This document shows positions 49,525 through 59,389 of a stretch of 64,000 bases of DNA, one piece after another. The translations under genes were made by a program, and so were the position numbers. Every line of letters starts with the position of its first letter. Positions within the stretch are counted from its first letter, which is position 1. Source of the stretch: an uncultured Fretibacterium sp. (lineage in GTDB: Bacteria > Synergistota > Synergistia > Synergistales > Aminobacteriaceae). The DNA lies in assembly GCA_937915755.1 (NCBI GenBank), contig CALGGR010000148.1, forward strand, positions 35,150-99,149, given 5' to 3'. The notes below the pieces were generated by a model. The model was not told where the DNA came from, made no database searches, and saw nothing but the letters and a program-made list of their open reading frames with translations.

Positions 49525-50640
49525 TTACGGATTAACTACGCATTCAGCCCAGAATTTGAAAGCGTCATATTCTCCCATTGAGAGCCTGGCTTCTTGGAGA
49601 GCCTTGTCGGTCTCATGCCTCACTGTCTCATCATTGAGGTAGCATTCAAGCTCGCTCACAATTCGTTCAGGGGTGGCGTCGTCGCATAGAAGTTCAGGGT
49701 AAACCAGCCTTTCCGTAAGCATGTTGGGTATCGAGATGTGCCGTACATGTACAAGCCGCTTCAATATCGCGTAATTCAGCCGCCTCATGTTGTAGATTAC
49801 GGCCATGAATCGCCGAAGAAGCATCGCCTCAATCGAGACAGTACCAGAAACTCCCGCGACAGCCTCAGAGCCTAGCATCAATTCGCGCCCGCTCCCCTCC
49901 CAGACATCGAAGCCCCCCGAACTTGCCCGCTCCCTCACTTCGTCAGCAAGGCAACTGCTCAATCCCTCAGCGACCGAGAACACTGGGCAGTATCCCTTAC
50001 CCCTGAGAATTTCAGCTGTCCCAAGAAGTATGTCGAGGTGAAAACGTATGTCGTAACGTCTGCTTCCGGGCATCAATGCGATTACGCGCTTGTTCTCGAA
50101 GCGTTCACGGAATTTCTCGGAGACCTTCACACTCTCAATCTCGCGGACTAATGGGTGAGACTTCCAGCGGGAATTTACTCCCATTGAAATCAGGAACTCG
50201 TGTTCAAACGAGAATAGCGGTAAACAAACGTCAAAGTCCCTCCGAAGATTCTTCACCCTTCCGGCTCTCCATGCCCAAACCGTCGGCGGTATCAATGAGA
50301 CTATCTTCCCCGAATACCCAGACTTCCTCAGCGATTTTGCGAGCATCAAGTGAAAGTCAGGGCAGTCAATGAGAACTACAGCGTCAGGCTTCACACTCAT
50401 GATTTCGCGGGCAATGTTGCGTTTCAGCCTTAATATTCGCGGGATTGCTGGGAGAATTTCGAGAAGCCCCATGAGTTTCAGTTCCTCGTAGCTCCATGAC
50501 GCAGTTCCTCCGGCCTTAACTCCCTCAGAGCCTAGCATTCCCCAGATTTTTGCTGACGGTGAAATCCTCAGCGCCTCGCGAATGAATCCCCCGGCGTAAA
50601 TATCGCCGCTTACCTCGCCGCATGACACAAATATATTCAC
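49525..50640 (-). CDS. lpxB: LpxB, lipid-A-disaccharide synthase
   Basis: 371 residues. FVSCGEVSGDIYAGG, VVLIDCPDFHLMLAKSLRKSG, YIPPTVWAWR-like (SLIPPTVWAWRAGRVK), LMPGSRRYDIR, VSGTVSIEAML. Joins UDP-diacyl-GlcN and lipid X. Overlaps lpxI by 4 bases. Confidence 0.94.
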   Translation of the reverse strand: MNIFVSCGEVSGDIYAGGFIREALRISPSAKIWGMLGSEGVKAGGTASWSYEELKLMGLLEILPAIPRILRLKRNIAREIMSVKPDAVVLIDCPDFHLMLAKSLRKSGYSGKIVSLIPPTVWAWRAGRVKNLRRDFDVCLPLFSFEHEFLISMGVNSRWKSHPLVREIESVKVSEKFRERFENKRVIALMPGSRRYDIRFHLDILLGTAEILRGKGYCPVFSVAEGLSSCLADEVRERASSGGFDVWEGSGRELMLGSEAVAGVSGTVSIEAMLLRRFMAVIYNMRRLNYAILKRLVHVRHISIPNMLTERLVYPELLCDDATPERIVSELECYLNDETVRHETDKALQEARLSMGEYDAFKFWAECVVNP

Positions 50641-51434
50641 GCCTCAATCCCCCATACTGCAATCTTGTACTTCTCCGAAAGCTCAAAGAATTTCTCAGGC
50701 TCAAGTATCAGCGTCTTCCCGGCCTCAACAGCAAGGCAAGTCATTCCGGCCTTGTGCATAGTCTCAAGCGTCCTCGTACCGACAGTCGGAAGGTCATATC
50801 TCATGTCCTGCCCCGATTTCATCATCTTAACGACAACGCCATGCCCCGAAATTTCGCCCGCTCTGGTTATCATGTTGTCAGTGCCCTCCATAGCCTCGAC
50901 AGCTACGACAGAACCGTCCGCGACGCAAAGCCCCTGACCGAATGAGCAGGGTAATATAACGCCAAGAATCTCACGGCCATAATTGATGTCGTTAAGTTCT
51001 TTCTCTGTTGGAGAACGTGAGGAGAGCTGTCCGGCTTTTGCGATGAACTCAGGAAGTATTTGCCAGTACGGAATGACGGAAATTCCCTCGCCCTCTAGTG
51101 CTGACACTATAGAACCGAGAAGCGAATGATCGTCATGAAGCGCATTCCTCAAGACCGAGCGTGACAATGAGTCGAAGAACAGCGGCAGGCAGTATATTAA
51201 CTTTTTGGGGATAAATCCGGCCATGATTAACTTTTCCGCACCGTAGGACTTAATTTCATTGATTGCGCGCCCTAGATTCGGTGTCTTCATCTTCACGATC
51301 TTTCCGGCGTACGGCCTCAGAGTCTCAACGTCAGCACCGAGCGACAATATAAGTCCGGGCTTCTGGAGGTCTGAGAGTTTGCGGGCGATTTCTATCGGAA
51401 GCACTCCACCGCCCGCGATTAGTGCTATCGTCAT
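50637..51434 (-). CDS. lpxI: LpxI, UDP-2,3-diacylglucosamine pyrophosphatase
   Basis: 265 residues. IALIAGGGVLPIEIARKL, KLIMAGFIPKK, LHDDHSLLGSIV, GQGLCVADGSVVAVEAMEGTDNMI, DLPTVGTRTLE. Makes lipid X, the LpxB substrate. LpxI replaces LpxH in many diderms. Confidence 0.93.
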   Translation of the reverse strand: MTIALIAGGGVLPIEIARKLSDLQKPGLILSLGADVETLRPYAGKIVKMKTPNLGRAINEIKSYGAEKLIMAGFIPKKLIYCLPLFFDSLSRSVLRNALHDDHSLLGSIVSALEGEGISVIPYWQILPEFIAKAGQLSSRSPTEKELNDINYGREILGVILPCSFGQGLCVADGSVVAVEAMEGTDNMITRAGEISGHGVVVKMMKSGQDMRYDLPTVGTRTLETMHKAGMTCLAVEAGKTLILEPEKFFELSEKYKIAVWGIEA

Positions 51435-51829
51435 TCAATGATTTTACCGTCCCAGTCGGAAGCCGCTGAAGTATGTTCGTGAAGGACTTTCCATTCACCG
51501 TTAATCTTTTCGAGGTAATCCGTCTGTCTCATCATGAATGGGGGATTAGCTGAACCGTCTTTGTTCACCGTGTCCCATCTCTGAACCGAGCATACAAGCG
51601 CAGATGTACCGTTGATGAACGTCCTCATGTCGAGGATTTCAACGTCGCATGATTTCAGGTTTCCGAATGCCTCATCGAAGACCTTTGATGCTTTTTCCGC
51701 GCCTACGCAGGCATAAGGAGCTGCGTCGAACCAGATCGTCTTTTCCGTCCAGTCCTTTGTACTTTCCGCGCCGCTGAATGATTTTGAGATTGCGATTACT
51801 ATGCTTTCTACTGCCTTTTTGTCTGTCAT
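51431..51829 (-). CDS. NTF2/SnoaL-like protein
   Basis: 132 residues; SnoaL-like pattern with WFDAAPYACVGAEKASKVFDEAFG, SALVCSVQRWD, and MRQTDYLEKINGEWKVLHEHTS. Overlaps lpxI by 4 bases, so it belongs to the lipid A operon, although no role there is known. Confidence 0.65.
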   Translation of the reverse strand: MTDKKAVESIVIAISKSFSGAESTKDWTEKTIWFDAAPYACVGAEKASKVFDEAFGNLKSCDVEILDMRTFINGTSALVCSVQRWDTVNKDGSANPPFMMRQTDYLEKINGEWKVLHEHTSAASDWDGKIIE

Positions 51830-51853
51830 TTTCCTTCTCTTCCTATTGAGGAT

Positions 51854-52957
51854 TTATATCCTGTCCACTCTCCACGCGAAGAAAATCGCAACGAAGAAGA
51901 ACACTATATTCGGTCCCCAGCCTGCGATTAAAGGCGGAATGTTACCGGCCTCGCCCAACGCGCGGCAGAGCGACATCACCACGTAATACGCGAATACTAT
52001 CACAACACTTATTCCGAATCCAACTCCTCCTCCTGAACGCCCTCGCCTCGATGCACCGAAACCTGCGCCAAGTACGGCCATTATCACGCAAGCCCAAGGG
52101 ACTGCCATCTTCAAATGGAACATCACCCAGAGCTGCGATAATTGCGACTCTATTGCCTCGCCCTGCTTAATGTATGACCATAACTCATGCGCGCTCATGT
52201 CGCTGGGTCTTCGTGTGCTTCTCTGGAGCTGGTCGGGTGAAAGTCTAAGTGCAAGCATCTGACGTTCAAACCTCAAGAGGAGATTCACTTCGCCTTCTGT
52301 GTTGACATCATACATTCTCCCGTCCTCAATCCACCATTGCGAGTTCTGCCACATTCCGCGCCTTGCGTTGAGGGTGTGTGAGAGCCGTCCTTCGCTGTCA
52401 AATTCGTGCATCATTATTCCGCTGAGAGTTCCGGCTTCAGGGTCAAGCGTGTCGATGTAGAGTACGCGTTTGAGTTTCCCGCCCTCCTCGTCTCGAAGGA
52501 AGACTTTTTCCTGAACTACAGAGGCTTGGTGCTTCATTATCTCGAACTTCATGAGCCTGTCCGCCGCTATTGCCCCGAAAGGTACGACCGTCTCATTAAG
52601 CCCGAAACCTATCAACGAGATCATCACTGATGCCGCGATCACAGGCCGCAATATCCTCGTGAAAGGAATCCCGAGTGAACGAAGCGCAATAAGCTCGCTT
52701 CCTGCGTTGAGGGTTGACATTCCTAGAAGTGTTGACAGTAAGGATGACATTGGGATAGTCATGACGATTACCTCAGGAAGCCTGTAGAAGAATAACCGCG
52801 TAACTACCCCAAGCGCGACACCTTGCTCGATGATCAGCTTTGCCGCCTGAAATAGCAAGTCTCCGGCAACGAATATCAGAACGAATATCAATATCCCGAA
52901 CATAAATGGCCCGGTGCATGAGCTGAGTATTAACTTGTTGAGTAAGCTTCGTTTCAT
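51854..52957 (-). CDS. LptF/LptG-type LPS export permease
   Basis: 367 residues (a TTG 3 bases upstream is also in frame). YjgP/YjgQ pattern: FFYRLPEVIVMTIPMSSLLSTLLGMSTLNAGSELIALRSLGIPFTRILRPV, a periplasmic beta-jellyroll in the middle, and three C-terminal helices (AVPWACVIMAVLGAGFG). Partner permease not in the window. Confidence 0.88.
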   Translation of the reverse strand: MKRSLLNKLILSSCTGPFMFGILIFVLIFVAGDLLFQAAKLIIEQGVALGVVTRLFFYRLPEVIVMTIPMSSLLSTLLGMSTLNAGSELIALRSLGIPFTRILRPVIAASVMISLIGFGLNETVVPFGAIAADRLMKFEIMKHQASVVQEKVFLRDEEGGKLKRVLYIDTLDPEAGTLSGIMMHEFDSEGRLSHTLNARRGMWQNSQWWIEDGRMYDVNTEGEVNLLLRFERQMLALRLSPDQLQRSTRRPSDMSAHELWSYIKQGEAIESQLSQLWVMFHLKMAVPWACVIMAVLGAGFGASRRGRSGGGVGFGISVVIVFAYYVVMSLCRALGEAGNIPPLIAGWGPNIVFFFVAIFFAWRVDRI

Positions 52958-52974
52958 CAAAAACTCGCACGGAT

Positions 52975-53305
52975 ACCCCTAGTTTTAGCTATGGGGAGGA
53001 AGTGTGCCCTCCTTTTTGTTATTATTATATCGCCAGAGGCGAGCGGGCTTTAATGTCGGGTAAAAAGAACCAGACCTCCGCCCGCTAGAGTTATAATCCT
53101 TTGCCAATGTTATCCTGCGGTTTACATGCTTGCAGCACTGCCCCTACCTCTCAGGACTGTTTAACCACAAACCGTAGAGCGGCAGATTAGGATTTACGTC
53201 CGCCGGTACCTATACATTCGCAGGTAACGTAGTCTTTATCTCAAGACTTAGGCTAGTAAGCAAGGACTTTTTTCAAGCCCCCGTCTTTAGACGTGAGGTT
53301 ACTTA
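52975..53305 (+). mobile_element. Probable IS605-like remnant without transposase or tnpB
   Basis: No coding gene between 52958 and 53302. The stretch begins with hairpin CCCCTAG..CTATGGGG (about 52978-52999) and a GGAGG/CCTCC-TTTTT terminator-like stem. It ends with CAAGCCCCC-GTCT-TT-AGAC-GTGAGG (about 53274-53296), the kind of terminal hairpin found at the right end of tnpB elements and the 3' end of their guide RNA. Interpretable as a deleted element, perhaps still carrying guide-RNA sequence. Confidence 0.45.
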
Positions 53306-54451
53306 CTGCGATAATGCGTTGGCCGAATATTTCCGCGTCATTTGCTGTGTCAGTTTGTCAACGAGATCCTGTGCTGACGGAAGGTTTGTCCCGCCCTCGT
53401 AAGTCTCCGAGACGTTCATCATCGTAACATGAAGGAACTCCTCGAACGTCGGTGCAAGTCCGTTGACGATTGACGAAAGACGCTCGATTATCCCGTCGAC
53501 CATCTGATACGGGCACTCTGACATTACCGCGATGATCTGGAACTCTCCGGCCTGTATAACCGTGTCTGACTGCCTGACATCTTTCATGACGTTGGCGCAG
53601 TATGCCCTGAACGGCCTGATGTACTTGTCCATGTTGTCATCAGGAAGCAACTGTGGGAACACGAGCCTTATCATGAACGCGCTGACAGGGTGGTTGTAAC
53701 GTCCTGAACGGTAAAGCTCATCGGCTATCCTTGCCATGCCGTAAGCGAATGTGTGAAGTGTCGTGTCAGGGTCAAAGAACTCAACAGGGCCGGAACTTCC
53801 CTTTTTCTCCTCCGAGTCGCCTACAGGAAGCCCCTTCGGTGTAAGCTCAAAGTAGAAGCGTTTTCCGTCATCAATGCTTTTACGCTCAATGTCCCAGATT
53901 TTCCCGTTAATCTCGGCAGTTGTTGAGACAGGGCTGAACCATTCGGAGATATTCTTCCCGACCGATGCCATTCTCGATATTCCGAGTACGTCGAGCATGT
54001 CTTCCGTGAGGTTGAGTATTGCGCCTGTGTCGTCGGTAATCGCGAAGTTCACTGGGATTCTCTTAACATCATTTTCGACCTCGACTGGAATGACTCTGTT
54101 GCGTTCGTTCTCCTCCTGATTGTAGGCAACAAGGAGAGCCGCCCCGCCGCAGACAGCGATAATCACTCCGAGCCACTGGAACATTCTTGCGCCGTAAGTT
54201 ATCGCCATAGGGCAGAGAAGTACACCCTGAGCAAGTGCCTGAAGTGAGATCAGCCCGATGTTGAAGCCGTGAATTATGAACAGTCCGTAAAGAATGCTCA
54301 TGACTATGAACAGCAGCCAAACGAGTCCCCAAATCGCAATGTCAACCTCGCCGACAACGCTTCCAACGCCCATTGCACGTGCGAGCATTATGGTTAGTAT
54401 TGCGACGACGGGAGGGATTGTTATCCACTTGAGAAAGTTATTCTGTCCCAT
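53303..54451 (-). CDS. Membrane PAS protein with degenerate GGDEF-like domain
   Basis: 382 residues: four membrane segments in residues 1-120, a PAS-like domain about 130-200 (NFAITDDTGAILNLTEDMLDVLG), then a C-terminal region that aligns with GGDEF folds but has DTVIQAGEFQIIAVM where the GG[DE]EF loop should be, so no cyclase activity is expected. Start overlaps the DUF4139 stop. Confidence 0.6.
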   Translation of the reverse strand: MGQNNFLKWITIPPVVAILTIMLARAMGVGSVVGEVDIAIWGLVWLLFIVMSILYGLFIIHGFNIGLISLQALAQGVLLCPMAITYGARMFQWLGVIIAVCGGAALLVAYNQEENERNRVIPVEVENDVKRIPVNFAITDDTGAILNLTEDMLDVLGISRMASVGKNISEWFSPVSTTAEINGKIWDIERKSIDDGKRFYFELTPKGLPVGDSEEKKGSSGPVEFFDPDTTLHTFAYGMARIADELYRSGRYNHPVSAFMIRLVFPQLLPDDNMDKYIRPFRAYCANVMKDVRQSDTVIQAGEFQIIAVMSECPYQMVDGIIERLSSIVNGLAPTFEEFLHVTMMNVSETYEGGTNLPSAQDLVDKLTQQMTRKYSANALSQ

Positions 54452-56070
54452 TATTTGTACTCCAGCTCCTCACCTGAAGGATAGCTCAGCGTGTAATCGA
54501 CAATAATCGGCACTGTTGCTCCGGACGGTACTGTGATTTCCCACGTGAGACGGTTTTCTTTGTCGCGCTCCTTTTCTTTCGGTTCGATTCGTTTGACGTC
54601 GATTTTGATTTTCTCGTCCGTCGGAATCGGAAGTCTGTCCCTGACAGTTATGACCTGCTCTTTCTTCGTGCCGTTTGTAATTTCGAGTTTGTAGCCGCTC
54701 GTGAAGACCCCGCTGAACCACTGAACGCCTGTTTTCTCGATGAGCCTTTCCTTCTTCGCCGTAATCTGGTCAGCATAACCGAACGGGATTTTCTTCTGGC
54801 CGATGCCGTATTCCTCGACGTAGATTTTCCCTGATGAATGGCCGTCTACCCTGAGTTCAGCTTCGCCTGGTATCATGTGGTCGTTGCCCTCGTCCATGCT
54901 TGCAATTATCCACGCATTCGTTCTCTGTTCGGGAATCATGATAAGCTCGACCTTGCTGCTCATCGTCGAGTTTCCGCCTGATGCCTCGAAGACTCTTTCA
55001 GTCCCGTCTCCTGCGAGTGTACCTGCAACCGCGACAGTCCTGTCAGATAGCGTTTCAGTTACAGCTGGAGCTTTTGGTGCCGGAACACCGAGTGCTGGAA
55101 CATCGAGCGCGTTTTCGTCGATGTCGGCCATTTCTTCGGCGGCCATGTACATGTCAGCACCATTCATAGCGGCTCTTGCGGATTTGAACTGCCTGTTTGT
55201 CCGCGTAATGCTCACTGCCGAACTTGAGGCTATAACCTGCTCTTTGGGCTTTATGCTGACTTTGAGGGGGGAGACTTCGGGTGCTAAGACCCGCTCATCG
55301 GGTGTCTTTGTGTGAAGAGTGATCGTTCCCGTGAAGTCGAGGCCTGTTCTCTGGGACGCGAGAATATACATTGCGCTCTCAATTTTCCCTGTTGATGTGT
55401 CGAGGTCGAGGACGTATTTTGGCCGCCACGATGCGGAGTCTGTGAAAGCCTCAAGGTATACCATCCCTCTCGCGCGTCCTGTTACTTCCGTGTACCTCGT
55501 ATCACCTGTGGGCCTCTTGTTCTGCAATTCCTGATTGAGCATTCTGAGTTTTTCCTGCTCTTGGCTGAGATTGACTCTGAGTGCTGAAAGCCCGTTCTCT
55601 GCCGCAAGCCTCACACCCTGAGCCTCCTGAATGTATTGGAGGAGTTCTTGGGGCTTTGACTTTTCGGGGGGTGCATTCTTGAGGAACGCGAGTGTCTGCT
55701 CAAAGGCTGCTTTTCTTGCGTTGAGGTCGCTGACGATTTTAGACTGTTCTTCCGCCTGAAGCCTTAGTGATTCGAGCTGAGAGGGAGTCCATTTCGTCCG
55801 CGAATAACTCGAAACGTAAATGTCGCCGTAAACGCTTTCAGGATTCAGGAGCCTTATTGATTCCGGCCTGAATGCTCCCGGGATTAACGCCCTGAAATTT
55901 CCGCTGCTATCTTCAGGTTCAACAACGAAAGTGAATCTTGCACCTGTCGGGAAGAAGTCAACGGCTGAAATTTTGTCGGTGTATTTTTCCGGGACATCGA
56001 GGGCGTAAGACGTGCCGTGCAGAAAAATCAGCATCGTCGTGAGAAGCAGTAAGAAAGTTAATGGTTTCAT
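54451..56070 (-). CDS. Secreted DUF4139 protein (MuiA-like)
   Basis: 539 residues: signal peptide (to TSYA), DUF4140-like start (AVDFFPTGARFTFVVEPE), a helical coiled-coil region about 105-190, then DUF4139 (TGLDFTGTITLHTKTPD; ITNGTKKEQVITVRDRLPIP; WEITVPSGATVPIIVDYTLSYP). An Ala/Pro-rich insertion lies near 290-340. Function of the family unknown; probably envelope. AAAGGAGAT upstream. Confidence 0.8.
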   Translation of the reverse strand: MKPLTFLLLLTTMLIFLHGTSYALDVPEKYTDKISAVDFFPTGARFTFVVEPEDSSGNFRALIPGAFRPESIRLLNPESVYGDIYVSSYSRTKWTPSQLESLRLQAEEQSKIVSDLNARKAAFEQTLAFLKNAPPEKSKPQELLQYIQEAQGVRLAAENGLSALRVNLSQEQEKLRMLNQELQNKRPTGDTRYTEVTGRARGMVYLEAFTDSASWRPKYVLDLDTSTGKIESAMYILASQRTGLDFTGTITLHTKTPDERVLAPEVSPLKVSIKPKEQVIASSSAVSITRTNRQFKSARAAMNGADMYMAAEEMADIDENALDVPALGVPAPKAPAVTETLSDRTVAVAGTLAGDGTERVFEASGGNSTMSSKVELIMIPEQRTNAWIIASMDEGNDHMIPGEAELRVDGHSSGKIYVEEYGIGQKKIPFGYADQITAKKERLIEKTGVQWFSGVFTSGYKLEITNGTKKEQVITVRDRLPIPTDEKIKIDVKRIEPKEKERDKENRLTWEITVPSGATVPIIVDYTLSYPSGEELEYK

Positions 56071-56103
56071 GAGAGAAAGTAATCTCCTTTCAAAAAATAT
56101 GTG

Positions 56104-56131
56104 TTGCTATGAGTTTCACTTATTATATAAT
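56104..56131 (+). promoter_or_regulatory. Candidate promoter of the fli operon
   Basis: TTGCTA (56104-56109), 16-base spacer, TATAAT (56126-56131). The surrounding TATTATATAATA is nearly palindromic and could also serve the divergent DUF4139 gene. This leaves a leader of about 225 bases before fliE, in which I see no further structure I can name. Confidence 0.5.
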
Positions 56132-56362
56132 ACAGAATATTTTGTGCCTCATTGAAGTTTAAGGGCACGAGAATTTTTGTTGTCATTCATAAGAATCAGG
56201 AAATGGGTGTAAAATAAATCTAAACAGGGGCGAAAGAATAAATGTCCGTGTGTTGAATCAGGAAGATCGCAAACGGACTTCCCTCGCAGAGTATCACATA
56301 AATTATGAAGCATATCGACGGAGCGAGAATAAAAAATTATCTGACCGGGAGGCCTATGTAGC

Positions 56363-56698
56363 ATGGAGCGTCTGCTAATAGATTTTTCACAAGTATACGG
56401 ACAAAACGGAACACAGAGGGCTGCAAGAAGTGTATACAGTACCTATACAGATAACAGCAAGCAAAAAGAAACTCCGAGCGTTTCCTTTGAAGATATGCTT
56501 TCGGATTCTATCAAGAAAGTAAATTCCCTCCAGCTTGAAGCTGAGAAGAAAGTCCGCGACCTCGCTATAGGTGATGCGGAAGACATTTCCGAAGTTGTCC
56601 TTGCGTCCTCAAGAGCTGATACTGCGTTGCGTCTGGTTATGGAAATTCGAAACAAGTTCCTCGACGCATATCAGGCACTTTCACGAATAACAGGCTAA
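56363..56698 (+). CDS. fliE: FliE, basal-body/rod adaptor
   Basis: 111 residues. C-terminal half is typical: SFEDMLSDSIKKVNSLQLEAEKKVRDLAIGDAEDISEVVLASSRADTALRLVMEIRNKFLDAYQ. Links the MS ring to the rod. GGGAGG upstream. flgB and flgC, often just before, are absent. Confidence 0.93.
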   Translation: MERLLIDFSQVYGQNGTQRAARSVYSTYTDNSKQKETPSVSFEDMLSDSIKKVNSLQLEAEKKVRDLAIGDAEDISEVVLASSRADTALRLVMEIRNKFLDAYQALSRITG

Positions 56699-56705
56699 AT
56701 AGAAA

Positions 56706-58283
56706 ATGGACAGTTTAAGACGCTGGTTAGCCTCATTCCTGACATTCTGGGCTGGGCTTAAACTTTGGCAGAGAGCGTCAATAATTCTAGCAATCTTCGT
56801 TGTACTTGGCGGTCTCGGTGCATTAATATTTATGACAGGTAACACAAGTTACGAGCCTTTGTACGCTGGCCTTGACGTTTCAGACCAGGCGGCAATCGTA
56901 GATTATTTGAAGGAGAATAATATTCCCTACCGTCTTGACCCTAATGCGAGCGCGATATTGATGCCGGGCGGAGCAATTTATGAAACACGTTTGACCCTCG
57001 CGCAGATGGGGCTTCCAAAGGGCGGGACAACAGGCTTCGAGATTTTTGACGACTCTTCAATGGGAATGAGCGAGTTCCAGCAGAGAATAGCGTACATGCG
57101 TGCAATCGAGGGTGAACTTGCGCGTACAATCTCCCAAATGTCGCAGGTCGAGAACGCAAGAGTGAGTGTCGTCATTCCAGAGCAGAGATTATTCTTGGAA
57201 CAGCAGAAACCTTCAACGGCCTCCGTTTTGCTCAGACTAAGGCCGGGTGCGACGATAGGGCCGACACAGGTAAAGTCGATAATCCATCTTGTAGCTCATT
57301 CTGTCGACGGATTGGAACCTGACGCAGTTACAGTTGTTGACACAAACGGGCGGATTCTGTCTGACATGGTCTCTGACAGCATGATAATGTACAACCCCGA
57401 TGGCACAAATTCCGTAACCTCAGTACAGCGTGAACTTGAACGCCAGCATGAGCGCGAACTTGAGAACAAAGTCAGGATTATGCTCGAACAGGTTTACGGG
57501 CCCGGTACAGCGGTCGTAAGAGTGAGAATAGATTTGGACTTCGACAAGCGCACAAATTCCTACGTTGAGTATTCGCCAAACCCTGAGACAGGAACAGGAG
57601 TCCCACGAAGCAACGAGCGTCAGGAGGAAAGTTACACTGGTCAGGGAAACCCCGTCAACGGAAATCCCGGAACTACGACTAACATTCCGGGCTACGCTAT
57701 AAATTCGTCGCAGGTTCAGAGCGAGTATAACCGTAGCAACAACACTACGAACTACGAGATTACGACGAGGAAAGGCGACCAGATTGTAACGCCCGGAGGA
57801 GTAAGGCGTTTGTCCGCGTCAGTATTGATTGACGACAAGTACAACGAGATAACGGAAGAAAGGCTCGAAGCACTGCAGGAAGTAATATCGTCAGCAATAG
57901 GCTTCAACAAGGATCGCGGAGACAGCCTTGTTGTTCACGCGATGAGATTCTCGACAGCGTTTGCCGATTCGATGGCCGAGCAGCTTCGTCAAGACCGTAT
58001 GTGGAAGATGATTTACGGTTCTATAGCGGCGGCGATTGTTTTGCTGATAGTTCTCGGCGCGTTCTATGCTTGGCTTAAGGCGAAGAGGGCAAGGCTTGCG
58101 GTTGAGGAGATTGAGGCTGAGGGCAAGAAAGTCCCGACGATTCAGGAAATGCTCACATCGCCGGATCTTCTCGCGTTCCAAGGTGAGATGGCGGTGCTTG
58201 AGGAACAGCTCAAGGCTTACGCTAAGAGTCATCCAGAAGAGATTGCGACGCTTGTCAACGAGTGGCTCTCAATGGACAGCTAA
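56706..58283 (+). CDS. fliF: FliF, MS-ring protein
   Basis: 525 residues, membrane helices near 25-45 and 440-460. YEPLYAGLDVSDQAAIVDYLKENNIPYRL, YMRAIEGELARTISQMSQVENARVSVVIPE, and a C-terminal FliG-binding tail (LVNEWLSMDS). Forms the inner-membrane ring. Confidence 0.96.
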   Translation: MDSLRRWLASFLTFWAGLKLWQRASIILAIFVVLGGLGALIFMTGNTSYEPLYAGLDVSDQAAIVDYLKENNIPYRLDPNASAILMPGGAIYETRLTLAQMGLPKGGTTGFEIFDDSSMGMSEFQQRIAYMRAIEGELARTISQMSQVENARVSVVIPEQRLFLEQQKPSTASVLLRLRPGATIGPTQVKSIIHLVAHSVDGLEPDAVTVVDTNGRILSDMVSDSMIMYNPDGTNSVTSVQRELERQHERELENKVRIMLEQVYGPGTAVVRVRIDLDFDKRTNSYVEYSPNPETGTGVPRSNERQEESYTGQGNPVNGNPGTTTNIPGYAINSSQVQSEYNRSNNTTNYEITTRKGDQIVTPGGVRRLSASVLIDDKYNEITEERLEALQEVISSAIGFNKDRGDSLVVHAMRFSTAFADSMAEQLRQDRMWKMIYGSIAAAIVLLIVLGAFYAWLKAKRARLAVEEIEAEGKKVPTIQEMLTSPDLLAFQGEMAVLEEQLKAYAKSHPEEIATLVNEWLSMDS

Positions 58284-58354
58284 TGTAAATTACCCGCTCC
58301 CTGCGAATTTTGCGGGGAGAATTTTTTACCTCTTTGCAATAAGGAGATGTGAAG

Positions 58355-59389
58355 ATGCCCCCAAGAAGCGATAAAAAGGATGAAGGCAACAAGGGACTCA
58401 CGGGCCGTGAGAAAATTGCGGTCTTAATGGTATCTCTTGGAAGCGATATAGCCCCTGAAATCTATAAGAAGCTCGATGATTCGACGATAGAGTTGATCAC
58501 GCTCGAAATAGCAAATCTCAGGAAGGTAACGCCAGATGTAAAGCTCACGGTTCTTAAAGAGGCTCAAGAAATTCTAATGGCACGTGAGTTCATGGCAAGA
58601 GGAGGAGTCGAATATGCGCGCGATGTTTTGGAGAAAGCTCTCGGGCCGGAGAGAGCGCAGAGTTTGCTTGCGAGGATTACGGCAAGCCTTCAGGTCAAGC
58701 CGTTCGATTTCATGAGGCATACGGACGCTGGCCAGATACTTGGCTTTATTCAGAACGAACACCCGCAGACTATAGCGTTGATTTTGTCCTATCTTGAGCC
58801 AACGCAGGCGGCAATGATTCTAAGCGGCCTCAATCCTGTATTGCAGGCTGACGTAACGAAGAGAATCGCCAATATGGACAGGATAACGCCGGAAGTCTTG
58901 AGGGAGGTTGAGAGGGTATTGGAACGCAAGCTAAGCACAGTAATGGGTCAGGACTTCACGGTTGCGGGCGGAATTGACGCAGTCGTAGCAATCGTGAACA
59001 GTACAGACCGAGCCACAGAGCGCAACATCATGGAATACCTTGAGGAGAATGACCCCGAACTTGCGGAAGAGATCAAGAAGCGTCTATTCGTGTTCGAGGA
59101 CTCGATGCGGCTTGATGACAGGTCGTTGCAGAGAGTATTGCGTGAGGTTGACATGAAGGAGCTTTCGCTTGCCCTCAAAGGTGCGACAGAAGACCTCAAG
59201 ACGAAGTACCTCAAGAACATGTCGAAGCGCGCGGCAGAAATGTTGCAGGAAGATATGGACTTCATGGGGCCAGTCCGCGTGAAGGATGTCGAGGAAGCCC
59301 AGCAGAAGGTCGTCAACATAATACGCGGCCTCGAGGAACAGGGCGAAATAGTCATAGCATCGGGCGGAGGGGACGATATGATTGTCTAG
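58355..59389 (+). CDS. fliG: FliG, motor switch protein
   Basis: 344 residues from ATG 58355, 8 bases after AAGGAG (a GTG at 58349 is weaker). GREKIAVLMVSLG, NEHPQTIALILSYLEPTQAAMILSGL, and the C-terminal torque domain with charged helix (FVFEDSMRLDDRSLQRVLREVDMKELSLALKG). Confidence 0.96.
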   Translation: MPPRSDKKDEGNKGLTGREKIAVLMVSLGSDIAPEIYKKLDDSTIELITLEIANLRKVTPDVKLTVLKEAQEILMAREFMARGGVEYARDVLEKALGPERAQSLLARITASLQVKPFDFMRHTDAGQILGFIQNEHPQTIALILSYLEPTQAAMILSGLNPVLQADVTKRIANMDRITPEVLREVERVLERKLSTVMGQDFTVAGGIDAVVAIVNSTDRATERNIMEYLEENDPELAEEIKKRLFVFEDSMRLDDRSLQRVLREVDMKELSLALKGATEDLKTKYLKNMSKRAAEMLQEDMDFMGPVRVKDVEEAQQKVVNIIRGLEEQGEIVIASGGGDDMIV

